Below are positions 30,402 to 38,001 of a stretch of 38,370 nt of DNA, in pieces. A program made the translations under genes and the position numbers. How positions within the stretch are numbered: position 1 is the first letter of the stretch; every line of letters starts with the position of its first letter. Origin of the DNA: Desulfuromonadales bacterium (GTDB lineage Bacteria > Desulfobacterota > Desulfuromonadia > Desulfuromonadales > BM103); NCBI GenBank assembly GCA_027065695.1, contig JAMONP010000041.1, positions 1 to 38,370 on the forward strand. The letters run 5' to 3'. The notes under the pieces were generated by a model. It made no database searches. It saw nothing but the letters and a program-made list of their open reading frames with translations, and had not been told where the DNA came from.

Positions 30402-31739
30402 TCATCGCAAGGCATGCGCCTTCGTCCAGACTGCTGTTGTCGGCACTTTGTACAGACCATACTTTTCGTACAAAGTTCTACTGCTAAACCGGGCGTATCC
30501 AACCCCACGATTTCTGACCTTATGGCGTTTTCGCAGATGCGTTTGCAGTCGTGCTTCGACATGACCCCGTACTTTTGCCATTGTCTTGCTGCAATTGCCA
30601 TAGTGAAAGTAGTTAACCCAACCTCTTACGGTGGCGTTGACTTCCCACACTATCCCTTCAAGCGGTTTCACCGTTGTAACTCTTCTCGTGAGTTGAGTCA
30701 CGCGATCTTTGATCGTTTGCAGGGCTTTCTTCGAGGGCTGAACGTGGGGATAATATTTCCCAGTTCTTCTGCTGGTCTCCATCCAGATGCTAAAACCGAG
30801 AAAATCAAACTTTCCTTGATAGGCATTAACGGTCTTCGTCTTTGTCTCATTCAAGTTCAGTTCTAATCGCTCCAGAATCTGCCGTAACACCATCAAGACC
30901 CGACCGGATTGACCTCTCCGACACAGGATGACAATATCGTCTGCGTATCTGACGATGCGGGCTCCCAGTTTCTGCTGCAGGTTGTTCAGCTCCCATATCC
31001 TGTCCAGTATGTGCAGGTAGAGATTGGCCAGCAGCGGTGAGATAACCCCGCCTTGCGGTGTGCCTTTGCGATTGCCCTTGCCGCCGCCGATGTTCCGTTT
31101 CGTTCCATCCTTATCCATTTCCATGACTGGGGCTTTGAGCCACATCTGGAGCAGGTGTAGCATCGCTCCGTCACAGATGCGTTCGGCCACCGTTGCCATG
31201 AGCTTGGCATGCGGGATAGTGTCGAAATATTTGGACAAATCGGCATCGATGACTTCAGCGTGCCCTGTATTCAGGGCATAAGCTACCTCATCAACAGCAT
31301 CGTGAGCCGACTTCTTCGGTCTGAATCCATAGGAGGTTTCACAAAAGTCCGCCTCAAAGATCGGTTCAATGACCAGCTTCGTGGCCATCTGTGCCACCCT
31401 GTCCCGAATGGTCGGGATACCCAGGGGACGCTGACTGCCGTCCGACTTTGGTATCATGACCCGTTTAACGGGATCTGGCTTATACGTCCTGTTTCTCAGT
31501 GCCTCTTCCAGCTCTGCAATAAATGCAGCGACCCCTTCCCGTTCCTCGATGGTCGCAAAGGTTACACCATCAATCCCGGCACTCCCTTTGTTGGCACGGA
31601 CAAGGGCATAGGCATGACTGAGGATGTCAGCCCGATAGACCTTGTCATATAAGGCGTGGAAGCGGCAGGCCGGTTCCTGCTTGGCCTTACGATAGAGCTT
31701 CCTCTGTAGTGTCCTGATCTTTTCTGGGGTTTTTAGCAT
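30402..31739 (-). CDS. ltrA: Group II intron reverse transcriptase/maturase
   Basis: This 445-residue protein has a complete reverse transcriptase. Family blocks include 'GSAGIDGVT', 'KSDGSQRPLGIPTIRDRV', 'TSYGFRPKKSAHDAV', 'DADLSKYFDTIPH', 'GTPQGGVISPLLANLYLH' and the catalytic 'RYADD' (Tyr265 to Asp268). A maturase/thumb X domain follows ('GIVWEVNATVRGWVNYFHYG'). There is no HNH endonuclease domain at the C-terminus. It splices and helps mobilise its own intron. No stop or frameshift interrupts it, so it could be active. Confidence 0.95.
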   Translation of the reverse strand: MLKTPEKIRTLQRKLYRKAKQEPACRFHALYDKVYRADILSHAYALVRANKGSAGIDGVTFATIEEREGVAAFIAELEEALRNRTYKPDPVKRVMIPKSDGSQRPLGIPTIRDRVAQMATKLVIEPIFEADFCETSYGFRPKKSAHDAVDEVAYALNTGHAEVIDADLSKYFDTIPHAKLMATVAERICDGAMLHLLQMWLKAPVMEMDKDGTKRNIGGGKGNRKGTPQGGVISPLLANLYLHILDRIWELNNLQQKLGARIVRYADDIVILCRRGQSGRVLMVLRQILERLELNLNETKTKTVNAYQGKFDFLGFSIWMETSRRTGKYYPHVQPSKKALQTIKDRVTQLTRRVTTVKPLEGIVWEVNATVRGWVNYFHYGNCSKTMAKVRGHVEARLQTHLRKRHKVRNRGVGYARFSSRTLYEKYGLYKVPTTAVWTKAHALR

Positions 31740-32233
31740 ATCTGCAATCCCCTAACCTTCCACTCTTCAGTTGCATGAACAAAGTAGGGTTCCTTCCCTC
31801 GGGCAGGGTTATGTTGTCCCATGCCCTCAAGCGGTACTATGAACCCCTCCGACTCCCGATACGGCCCTTGGTGATTTCGGTCTCCCTTATACACCTTGGT
31901 TAGCACTCCTCACGAGCCGCCGCATCGGGTCTCCAGCACTGGGTTGAATATCTTCCACAACATGCCATCCCTGCTACCCCGGAAGATTGCAGGGCCGTTT
32001 CCGTTATCAGAACCCATGCACAACGACCTTCCCCATATGACCATAGGGTCGGCATCTTCAATCAAATTTACGAGGCTACATACGGGTTCACTTTCGTTAC
32101 GGCCTGCTGCTTTGCCAATTGGGAACTCACGACCCTTGATTGCTCAAACGCCGCTCCCTTGAACTACCGGGACGAACGGATAATTCCCCGGACGGGACTT
32201 CAACCCGCTAGATATTCAACTGTTACTGCGAAC

Positions 32234-32256
32234 GGTCAAATCTTTACTGTTGACAA
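32234..32256. repeat. Left 23 bp inverted repeat of the RAYT element
   Basis: The plus strand here reads GGTCAAATCTTTACTG and continues TTGACAA. It is the reverse complement of 33254-33276 with one mismatch. It contains the stop codon of the transposase gene and touches the 5' end of the group II intron. Confidence 0.85.
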
Positions 32257-33225
32257 GTTACGTTCCAACCTCTGCATCAACTCATCAAGCCCGTCGTTTC
32301 TAGCAAGCCGTTCGCGCAACCTCTTCCGCTCCTGGCTCACAGTACTATAATCGACACCAAACAGGGCACCGATAGTGGGCCCTTTGAGTCCACCAAGACG
32401 GTACAGCAAATCCATAGCAAGCCTGCGCAGGTCACCCTTGTCTTGCCGAAGAACGGCAAGATCTTTGCCAGTCTCTTTCTCTATGGCGGCAAGAATTACT
32501 TCTTGTTGATGATATTGTTTCAAGGAGCGTGCAGAGGGTTGCTCTCGCTCCTGGCAAGATTCAAGAAATTCATTTTTTATTCGCTCAATGAAATCTTCGC
32601 CACCAAGAATACTCTGACCAACAACCTCATCATTAACATCAAGATCTTCCTCAATATCGACTATGATTTGCTTTCGGTACCTATCTGATCCCCCGGAATT
32701 ATTGCCACCAAAATCAGCCAGCACCAAAGAATAATCCACCATCGCCTGCTGTTTGGCTTTGTCAAAATACCCAGGAAGGCTACTCCAGGTATGTTGGTAA
32801 AGTCTTTGAAATTTTTCTCTTACGGAAGATTGTTCCATCGATTTAAGTCTGATCGGATTTAAATGAATGTAACGGGAAAGTATCGTTAGGTAGGCATCCT
32901 TTTCCACAAGAATACTCTTGTACCGTCCCTGGTAAAGATGACCTACGCGCTTGTGTTGTCGATTAAAAAAACCGGTGTAGGTAATATTGAAGTGACGCAT
33001 AAAATCAGCAAGGTTACCAAGTGGAGTTTCCACCAAAATGTGAAAATGGTCCGTCATGAGGACGTAGGCATGAAGTTTAACCGAGTAGATGTTTAGTGAC
33101 AGAGAAAGAAGATGCAAAAATGCAGTACGGTCATCATCACTACAGAAAACATCTCTGTAATCATTCCCCCGGCACATCACGTGATAAACGGCACCTGGAT
33201 ATTGAATTCGTAACGCTCTAGCCAT
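32236..33225 (-). CDS. REP-associated tyrosine transposase (RAYT/Y1 family) with C-terminal helix-turn-helix extension
   Basis: This 329-residue protein has a Y1 (TnpA_REP/IS200-like) HUH nuclease domain. It opens with 'YPGAVYHVMCRGN', the metal-binding pair is His60 and His62 ('DHFHIL'), and 'GRYKSILVE' and 'YIHLNP' carry the nucleophile candidate Tyr119. The C-terminal half is an extension ending in 'GPTIGALFGVDYSTVSQERK', which looks like a DnaA-C-type or other DNA-binding helix-turn-helix. RAYTs are usually single genomic copies that process REP palindromes. Here the gene lies between 23 bp inverted repeats, and its stop codon falls within one of them. The frame is intact. There is no clear Shine-Dalgarno. 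Confidence 0.9.
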   Translation of the reverse strand: MARALRIQYPGAVYHVMCRGNDYRDVFCSDDDRTAFLHLLSLSLNIYSVKLHAYVLMTDHFHILVETPLGNLADFMRHFNITYTGFFNRQHKRVGHLYQGRYKSILVEKDAYLTILSRYIHLNPIRLKSMEQSSVREKFQRLYQHTWSSLPGYFDKAKQQAMVDYSLVLADFGGNNSGGSDRYRKQIIVDIEEDLDVNDEVVGQSILGGEDFIERIKNEFLESCQEREQPSARSLKQYHQQEVILAAIEKETGKDLAVLRQDKGDLRRLAMDLLYRLGGLKGPTIGALFGVDYSTVSQERKRLRERLARNDGLDELMQRLERNLSTVKI

Positions 33226-33253
33226 GCTTCTTTTTACGTTGTCGATTGGTGTT

Positions 33254-33276
33254 TGTCAACAATAAAGATTTGACCC
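33254..33276. repeat. Right 23 bp inverted repeat of the RAYT element
   Basis: It reads TTGTCAACAATAAAGA and continues TTTGACC, and matches the reverse complement of 32234-32256 at 22 of 23 bases. It is followed by CC, giving TTTGACCCC, the junction expected at the other end before the intron inserted. Confidence 0.85.
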
Positions 33277-33371
33277 CTAACGCTCAGATACGCACACCTT
33301 TCTCCAAGTCACAAAGCTAAGGCGGTTGACATCTTGGCTGTGGCAATGAAGAATACAACAGCCATGTAAGT

Positions 33372-33400
33372 GAAGCCCGGACTTGACCGGGCTTCTTTTT
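33372..33400 (+). terminator. Intrinsic terminator without an evident gene
   Basis: A 9 bp perfect stem (GAAGCCCGG ... CCGGGCTTC, loop ACTTGA) is followed by TTTTT. A TTGACA lies 40 bases before it and a second hairpin (TGGCTGT ... ACAGCCA) overlaps the gap. No reading frame ends here, so the transcript it stops is unknown; a small RNA or a remnant of a lost gene are both possible. Confidence 0.7.
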
Positions 33401-33725
33401 ACTTGCAGGAATAATAGCGGCAGCTTAAGTTATCATGGCATAAGAGTACGCAATTCTTACATTTCAGGGTTTCTAGGAATTGACCACATAAGGTGATTTT
33501 GGCCCTGCAAAAGTTGCTGGCACAACTTGTAGGACAGTCCAGTTTTTGACCTTTGTTGATAACAGGCGTATCTTGACTACTGTTTCAGTTGCTTGGTGAA
33601 TGAGAATCTAGAGGGAATATCTAACGATGACTACAAGCCATCTGCATTACTGCTGCGGGTGTTTTTTTTGTTTGTCATAGGTACCTACAAAACTAGCGGC
33701 TATTTACGTTTCGGGGGATGAGGAT

Positions 33726-34388
33726 ATGGCTGACTTGGTTCGAGAACAAATTGAGTTGATCACCGACAACAAAATTCTTGAGGCAAAATTGTCAGTTGTC
33801 GAAAAACGGGTCAATTTTCTATTGGCTATAGGGGCGTTTTTTTTGACCGTTTTTGGTATCGCTTTACCTCTATATCAAACAAACCAGGCAAAGAAAGAGG
33901 TGCAAGTTGCCATCAACAAAATGGAAGAGCGATTTGACAAGCTAGCTGGAAAAGAATTTAGTAAGCCTGAAATTGAATGTTATTATGAAGGGCAACCTCT
34001 CGAATACTCTTCACTTGTTATTTCACCAACAAATAATAGTGGATACATATTATTTAAAAACATTGGTAACGGTCCATCAGATGATTTAAAAGGATATTTA
34101 TATATCAACAATACAGAAAGCTTAAATTTTAGAAAACTCCTTGGCGGTAAAGTAGGTCCAGAAGTAGCAGTTGATAGGCCGGGATTCGATTCCGTATTTC
34201 GTTTTCTCGTAGGTGGTGGTCTTTCACCAGAAGAAACATTTAAATTAGATTATAATTTTAACTACAACAGTAAAGAGAACGTAATCAACGAGGACAAGGA
34301 AATACCAGCTCTATTCGTCATTTATTATGGGGATCATGAACCAATTGAGATCCCATTAACAATTGTGATAAAAAAAGAGAAGTCATAA
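33726..34388 (+). CDS. Hypothetical single-pass membrane protein
   Basis: I do not recognise this 220-residue protein. Residues 1-30 are helical and charged; residues about 31-50 form one membrane helix ('LLAIGAFFLTVFGIALPLY'). A short coiled-coil stretch follows ('AKKEVQVAINKMEERFDKL'). The rest, about 80-220, is a beta-rich, Asn/Tyr/Gly-containing domain ('YILFKNIGNGPSDDLKGYLY', 'IPLTIVIKKEKS') that may resemble an immunoglobulin-like fold. The gene is AT-rich compared with the core metabolic genes, and it sits between a transposase element and a tRNA integration scar, so it may be acquired DNA. CGGGGGA seven bases before ATG supports the start. Confidence 0.7.
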   Translation: MADLVREQIELITDNKILEAKLSVVEKRVNFLLAIGAFFLTVFGIALPLYQTNQAKKEVQVAINKMEERFDKLAGKEFSKPEIECYYEGQPLEYSSLVISPTNNSGYILFKNIGNGPSDDLKGYLYINNTESLNFRKLLGGKVGPEVAVDRPGFDSVFRFLVGGGLSPEETFKLDYNFNYNSKENVINEDKEIPALFVIYYGDHEPIEIPLTIVIKKEKS

Positions 34389-34744
34389 CCATTTCCCGTT
34401 GTAAAATTTCCTGCTATTTGGGGCAGTTGATCACAACTCACGAACAACGTGTCTCAACACCACGCTCCTGATACATCATAAATCACTGATCTACAATTCC
34501 ATCACCTACTTCTGAGAATGTCCTATTCACCTTGGTGCTTAGGACATTTTACGTCAATTGTCTCGCAAATTGTTCCAGCAGCACTTCTCAAATTATCTTA
34601 GGTTTTTTGGGACATCCTTTGTTAAATTAAATTTGGCTTACTACATTTCAGACAATATAGTCACAGCGACTCTCCCGTTCACAAGTGGGAAACACCAAAC
34701 AAGCCTTCGTCCAAATTCACGTTTACTTCACGTTTCACGACATA
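34389..34744. other. Non-coding stretch downstream of the 220-residue membrane protein gene
   Basis: It has one symmetric hairpin at 34517-34550 (AATGTCCTA pairing with TAGGACATT, inner stem CACC/GGTG, ending in TTTT) that may be a terminator. I see no gene in the remaining bases. Confidence 0.5.
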
Positions 34745-34745
34745 A

Positions 34746-34790
34746 AGAAAAAACAAGAGGTCAGCCATAATCGGCCAACCCCTTGTTTTC
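34746..34790 (-). terminator. Terminator of the original chromosomal tRNA-Leu gene
   Basis: On the minus strand, a 15 bp stem (AACAAGGGGTTGGCC with AACAAGAGGTCAGCC read from the other side, three G-T wobbles) is followed by TTTTTT. It lies directly after the CCA of the tRNA-Leu fragment. It marks the left side as the host chromosome. Confidence 0.8.
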
Positions 34791-34794
34791 GCGA

Positions 34795-34853
34795 TGGTAC
34801 CCGGGACGAGAATCGAACTCGTACAGACTTACGTCCGAGGGATTTTAAGTCCC
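34795..34853 (-). pseudogene. 3' fragment of tRNA-Leu(UAA): attachment-site scar
   Basis: Read on the minus strand this begins GGGACTTAAAATCCC (anticodon arm with TAA). It continues through a long variable arm (CGGACGTAAGTCTG) and a T-arm (ACGAG-TTCGATT-CTCGT), and ends CCCGGGTACCA. The acceptor 5' strand, D-arm and first base of the anticodon stem are absent: beyond 34853 the sequence is unrelated. This is what remains when an element integrates inside a tRNA gene and carries its own copy of the 3' end; the intact tRNA should lie at the far end of the element, to the right of the window. Confidence 0.88.
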
Positions 34854-35010
34854 ATTATTTGACCTCCCCATACTTTCCCAATTCAACATATTTGTATTGT
34901 ATATTTATATACTTACGATTATACTCCCTCCTAAAGTATCCCATACATACGGACAGTTTCCCGTAAAATAAGGACACCCAAAAGGACACCTATGCCAAGG
35001 AGGAGACATA

Positions 35011-36261
35011 ATGCCAATCAATGCAGACCTTGAACGTACTATTGTGAAGTGTGTCCATACTCACCAACATCCATCCCGTAAGTATGGCGTCAAATTTGAC
35101 CAACAGTTTATTCTTGATTATCGCTTAGATGGCAAAAGGTATCGGTCAACCCTGGGCTGGGAAAGCGAAGCAATTGATCCAAACATACCTAATGTTAAAT
35201 GGACACTTGCAGCAGCAGAGCAACGCCTTAAGGAATACAAGCAAAACCACCGATGGAACAAGGCAAACCCTGCCCTTCCAGCACGGCCCGTTTGCATGAA
35301 AGATGAACTCCGCAATGAAAAAGTTGAAGCACTAGAGAAACAACAACAGTTAGCACTGGACAAACAACGCAACATCGCTTTCGGTGACTACTTCAAAAAT
35401 ACATATGTCCCCCACCAAGAGAGCAAAGGTAAAAGCTCACTGCCCCGCGAACTGAGCCTGTTCAAAAACCACCTTAAACCAGTTATCGGCAATTATCAGT
35501 TCGACGAGATCAGGCCACTGCACCTCGAGAAGATTAAGAAAAACATGAAGAGTGCAGAACAAAGCCCGGCAAGTATCAAATATGCCCTTGCCCTATTCCG
35601 CCAGATCTGGAATCAGGCCCTCATTGATGACGTTACAACTCTTGCGAATCCGTCCACCAAAGTTAAACCTCCAAAGATAAACAATGCACGAGAACGTTTC
35701 CTGACGCTAGAAGAAGAGAAACTACTCCTCGCAGACCTAGCATTGCGAAGCCCCATAACTCACGATATGGCCGTCATGAGTCTGGACACTGGCGCGCGAT
35801 GGGGAGAACTTGCCGCCCTCACTTGGCAGAATTTAGACCTTGATGCTGGAACAGTTCGTTTTATGGATACCAAGGCTGGAGACAACCGGACGGGTTACTT
35901 AACCAGTAGGGTAAAAGCACTACTAGAAGCTCGACACACAGCAACAGATTCATCTCTCGTATTCGCTGGCGTCAAGAGTGGAAAGATACAGACCGAGATC
36001 AGCAAGGACTTTGGAAAAGCCGTAAAAAAACAAGGCCTGAATAATGGGATAGTTGATAGAAGACAAAAGATCACCTTCCACAGCTTACGACATACATGTG
36101 CTAGTCGATTAGTTGAGAATGGGATTGACTTATACACCGTGGGCAAAGTGCTTGGACACCGCACACCGGGCATGACTGCAAGGTATGCCCATCTTGGACC
36201 AAATGCAGTCAGGGATGCAGTTCAAACACTGGAGAATAACCCAAGAAATATTGCAAAATGA
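35011..36261 (+). CDS. int: Tyrosine recombinase (integrase)
   Basis: This 416-residue phage-type integrase has an N-terminal arm-binding part ('QFILDYRLDGKRYRSTLGW'), a core-binding SAM-like domain ('FGDYFKNTYVPHQESKG') and a catalytic domain. The catalytic residues are Arg263 ('TGARWGELAAL'), His357 and Arg360 ('HSLRHTCA'), His383 ('LGHRTPGMT') and the nucleophile Tyr392 ('ARYAH'). All are present, so it looks active. The start ATG has AAGGAGGAGAC before it. It lies about 160 bases inside the tRNA-Leu scar, the usual place for the integrase of an element that uses a tRNA 3' end as its attachment site. Confidence 0.95.
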   Translation: MPINADLERTIVKCVHTHQHPSRKYGVKFDQQFILDYRLDGKRYRSTLGWESEAIDPNIPNVKWTLAAAEQRLKEYKQNHRWNKANPALPARPVCMKDELRNEKVEALEKQQQLALDKQRNIAFGDYFKNTYVPHQESKGKSSLPRELSLFKNHLKPVIGNYQFDEIRPLHLEKIKKNMKSAEQSPASIKYALALFRQIWNQALIDDVTTLANPSTKVKPPKINNARERFLTLEEEKLLLADLALRSPITHDMAVMSLDTGARWGELAALTWQNLDLDAGTVRFMDTKAGDNRTGYLTSRVKALLEARHTATDSSLVFAGVKSGKIQTEISKDFGKAVKKQGLNNGIVDRRQKITFHSLRHTCASRLVENGIDLYTVGKVLGHRTPGMTARYAHLGPNAVRDAVQTLENNPRNIAK

Positions 36262-36309
36262 ATCTGGAGGAGTCTGCATCTTCAACAAATGAATGATAAT
36301 CAGATTGAC

Positions 36310-36337
36310 GCTGGTTCGAACCCAGCAAATGGAGCCA
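36310..36337 (+). pseudogene. Second tRNA-like 3' end (T-arm, acceptor strand and CCA)
   Basis: GCTGG-TTCGAAC-CCAGC is a perfect T-arm, followed by a seven-base acceptor strand (AAATGGA), a discriminator G and CCA. No matching 5' half (TCCATTT) is seen upstream. It is on the opposite strand from the tRNA-Leu scar and is a different tRNA or tmRNA-like end. A terminator follows at once, as for a real RNA gene. Confidence 0.65.
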
Positions 36338-36346
36338 CACAAATCA

Positions 36347-36380
36347 GGGACTTTCAGCATTAAGCTGTGAGTCCCTTTTT
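36347..36380 (+). terminator. Intrinsic terminator after the tRNA-like 3' end
   Basis: A 12 bp stem with one mismatch (GGGACTTTCAGC with GCTGTGAGTCCC, loop ATTAA) is followed by TTTTT. It could serve either the tRNA-like RNA or the integrase gene 85 bases upstream. Confidence 0.75.
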
Positions 36381-36639
36381 AGTTTTTGTGGTTTATCTAC
36401 ACTTTGCAGCTGCACACAATAACTCCACCGCTAGCTAATCATTTTTACACAAATACACAACAACTCGCACTATCCCTACCCCTAGCAAAACATCGCGTTA
36501 AACCAGCAATTACATAGCCTCCTGCGGACTTCTACATCAAGCCAAAATCCTTCTCGTATATGTGGGTAATTAAGCCCATATGATCGCAACTCATAGGTCA
36601 CGACTGATTTCTGATTGGGTTGTCGAAGGAGGTTTAGCT

Positions 36640-37494
36640 ATGAACGTGTATGAACAAGTCACAACTAGAATTATGGAGATACTAGAGACTGGAACCGTTC
36701 CCTGGAAGAAACCTTGGACATCAAGTGAGGGACCAAGGAACCTCATCAGCAAGAAGTCTTACCGAGGTATCAATCAGTTCCTACTGAACTGTTCACCATA
36801 TGCCAGTCCTTACTGGTTGACCTTTAATCAAGCACGACAGAAAGGCGGCTCAGTCAATAAAGGTGAGAAGTCGACAGCAGTTGTATTCTGGAAGTGGATC
36901 AACACTGTCAGGGAAGATGATGAGTCAGGTAACGAAAGCGCAATAATTAAGAAACCATTGTTACGCTACTACAACGTATTCAATCTGGGTCAGATTGACG
37001 GAATTAAAGCCCCTGTAGAGGAACAGCCCGTCAATCCCTTCTCTCCCATCGAGCAGGCCGAGCAGGTTATCAGTAACATGCCGCACAGGCCTCGCATCCA
37101 GTACGGGGGTGATCGTGCCTGCTACAGTCCCACATTCGACCACATCAAGCTTCCAAACCAAGAAGCGTTCAAGTCACCGGAAGAGTTCTATTCAACTGCA
37201 TTCCATGAGTTAGCTCATTCCTCTGGCCATGCATCACGATTGAGCCGTAAAGGCATCCTTGAGCCCAGCTACTTCGGTAGCCACGACTACAGCCAAGAGG
37301 AACTTGTAGCTGAATTTGGATCATCCATGCTATGCGGCTTTGCCGGTATCGAGCAGCAGACACTTGAGAACAGCGCATCATACATTCAGGGTTGGCTGAA
37401 AGTGCTGAAGGGCGACAAGAAACTTGCCATCATCGCTGCAGGACAAGCTCAGCGTGCTGCTGACTACATCTTGAGAAGAGAACCAACCGACTAG
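36640..37494 (+). CDS. ArdC-like antirestriction protein with zincin metallopeptidase motif
   Basis: This 284-residue protein has an N-terminal ArdC ssDNA-binding domain ('VYEQVTTRIMEILETGTVPW', 'NLISKKSYRGINQFLL', 'GEKSTAVVFWKW') and a C-terminal zincin-like domain with 'HELAH' (His189, Glu190, His193) and 'YSQEELVAEFGSSMLCG' as the likely third-ligand helix. Proteins of this type protect incoming plasmid or ICE DNA from host restriction and may bind its single-stranded form during transfer. ATG 36640 is chosen because GGAGGTTTAGCT stands before it; an in-frame start at 36580 lacks support. It is typical cargo of integrative or conjugative elements. Confidence 0.9.
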   Translation: MNVYEQVTTRIMEILETGTVPWKKPWTSSEGPRNLISKKSYRGINQFLLNCSPYASPYWLTFNQARQKGGSVNKGEKSTAVVFWKWINTVREDDESGNESAIIKKPLLRYYNVFNLGQIDGIKAPVEEQPVNPFSPIEQAEQVISNMPHRPRIQYGGDRACYSPTFDHIKLPNQEAFKSPEEFYSTAFHELAHSSGHASRLSRKGILEPSYFGSHDYSQEELVAEFGSSMLCGFAGIEQQTLENSASYIQGWLKVLKGDKKLAIIAAGQAQRAADYILRREPTD

Positions 37495-37522
37495 TAACCC
37501 TATCAATAACATAACCAGAGCG

Positions 37523-37560
37523 AAAGAGGAGCCAACGGTAGTAATGCCCAGGCTCCTTTT
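37523..37560 (+). terminator. Terminator-like hairpin just before the RBS of the 115-residue gene
   Basis: AGGAGCC (37527-37533) pairs with GGCTCCT (37551-37557), with a 17-base loop and a short T-run. It is about 30 bases after the ArdC-like stop and about 20 bases before the next ATG, leaving no room for a promoter in between. Confidence 0.6.
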
Positions 37561-37580
37561 CGCATTTAAAGGAGGTCACC

Positions 37581-37928
37581 ATGACACCGATCTATCCAAC
37601 TATCAGAACCATGACATTCGATGAGGATCGTGAGTTTGGCTACTTTCACCAAGGATTAATGCTTGAACACAACAGCGTGAGTTACAGGCTTACTGCTGGA
37701 ACTAAAGACAACCTTCATGTCTTGGAATCAGGGCCAGAGCTATACGTGTTTATCCAGAATACAAGTCTCGACTATCTCGGTCTCGACATCTATATGCCCG
37801 AAGAAGAAGACCCGATAGACAGTATCTTTCTTCAGGGTGACTACGCCATTAGTGACTGTATCGGTCACGACTGGCGGTCACTGTCAATTAACCAACTTGT
37901 ATCATGCCTGGTTCAACTCTTCGCATAG
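37581..37928 (+). CDS. Hypothetical small protein of the integrated element
   Basis: I do not recognise this 115-residue acidic protein. It has no signal peptide, membrane helix or known motif; secondary structure looks mixed ('MTFDEDREFGYFHQGLMLEH', 'IQNTSLDYLGLDIYMPEEED', 'SINQLVSCLVQLFA'). The start is well supported by AAAGGAGGTCACC before ATG. Its place between an antirestriction gene and a RadC-like gene, and the recurring hairpin/RBS arrangement, suggest a mobile-element accessory gene of the kind often found in plasmid and ICE gene arrays. Confidence 0.75.
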   Translation: MTPIYPTIRTMTFDEDREFGYFHQGLMLEHNSVSYRLTAGTKDNLHVLESGPELYVFIQNTSLDYLGLDIYMPEEEDPIDSIFLQGDYAISDCIGHDWRSLSINQLVSCLVQLFA

Positions 37929-37956
37929 CCAAAACCATACAGCAGCTTCAATAACT

Positions 37957-38001
37957 AAGGCGGTTCAGCACACCCAACAAGGGGTTTGTAGAGCCGCTTT
38001 T
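37957..38001 (+). terminator. Terminator-like hairpin just before the RBS of the RadC-like gene
   Basis: AAGGCGGTTC pairs with GAGCCGCTTT (10 bp with two G-T wobbles), enclosing an inner stem (ACCC/GGGGT), followed by TTTT. It starts about 28 bases after the previous stop and ends 23 bases before the next ATG, mirroring the hairpin at 37523-37560. Confidence 0.65.

Larger units (their letters stand above)
30242..32233 (-). mobile_element. Group II intron (about 2.0 kb) with reverse transcriptase
   Basis: The boundaries are inferred. The 5' end is placed at 32233, where the sequence continues GTTCGCAG after TTTGACC, the inverted repeat of the transposase element. The 3' end is placed at 30242, where CTCTACTCTAC is followed by CCGTCTC. 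Removing the segment rejoins TTTGACC to CC, restoring the TTTGACCCC seen at the other repeat copy (33270-33278). Structured RNA precedes the reading frame (31740-32230), and a domain V lies after it. The size and the lack of an endonuclease domain in the protein resemble compact bacterial introns such as class C, but the class is not proved. Ends could shift by one or two bases because of the run of C's. Confidence 0.85.
33226..33725. other. Non-coding stretch between the RAYT gene and the 220-residue membrane protein gene
   Basis: It holds the right inverted repeat (33254-33276), a TTGACA at 33326-33331 and a terminator (33372-33400). A further 300 bases follow in which I see no RNA gene or credible reading frame, only an octa-T run at 33661-33670. 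CGGGGGA at 33712-33718 is the ribosome binding site of the next gene. Confidence 0.5.

Noticed and set aside
31740-32233. Small plus-strand frames in the upstream part of the group II intron
   Set aside because: This stretch fits the structured RNA domains I-IV of the intron; the frames are short and lack ribosome binding sites.
34685-34966. 93-residue frame spanning the tRNA-Leu fragment
   Set aside because: It reads through the tRNA scar and its terminator; the apparent protein is a by-product of RNA sequence.
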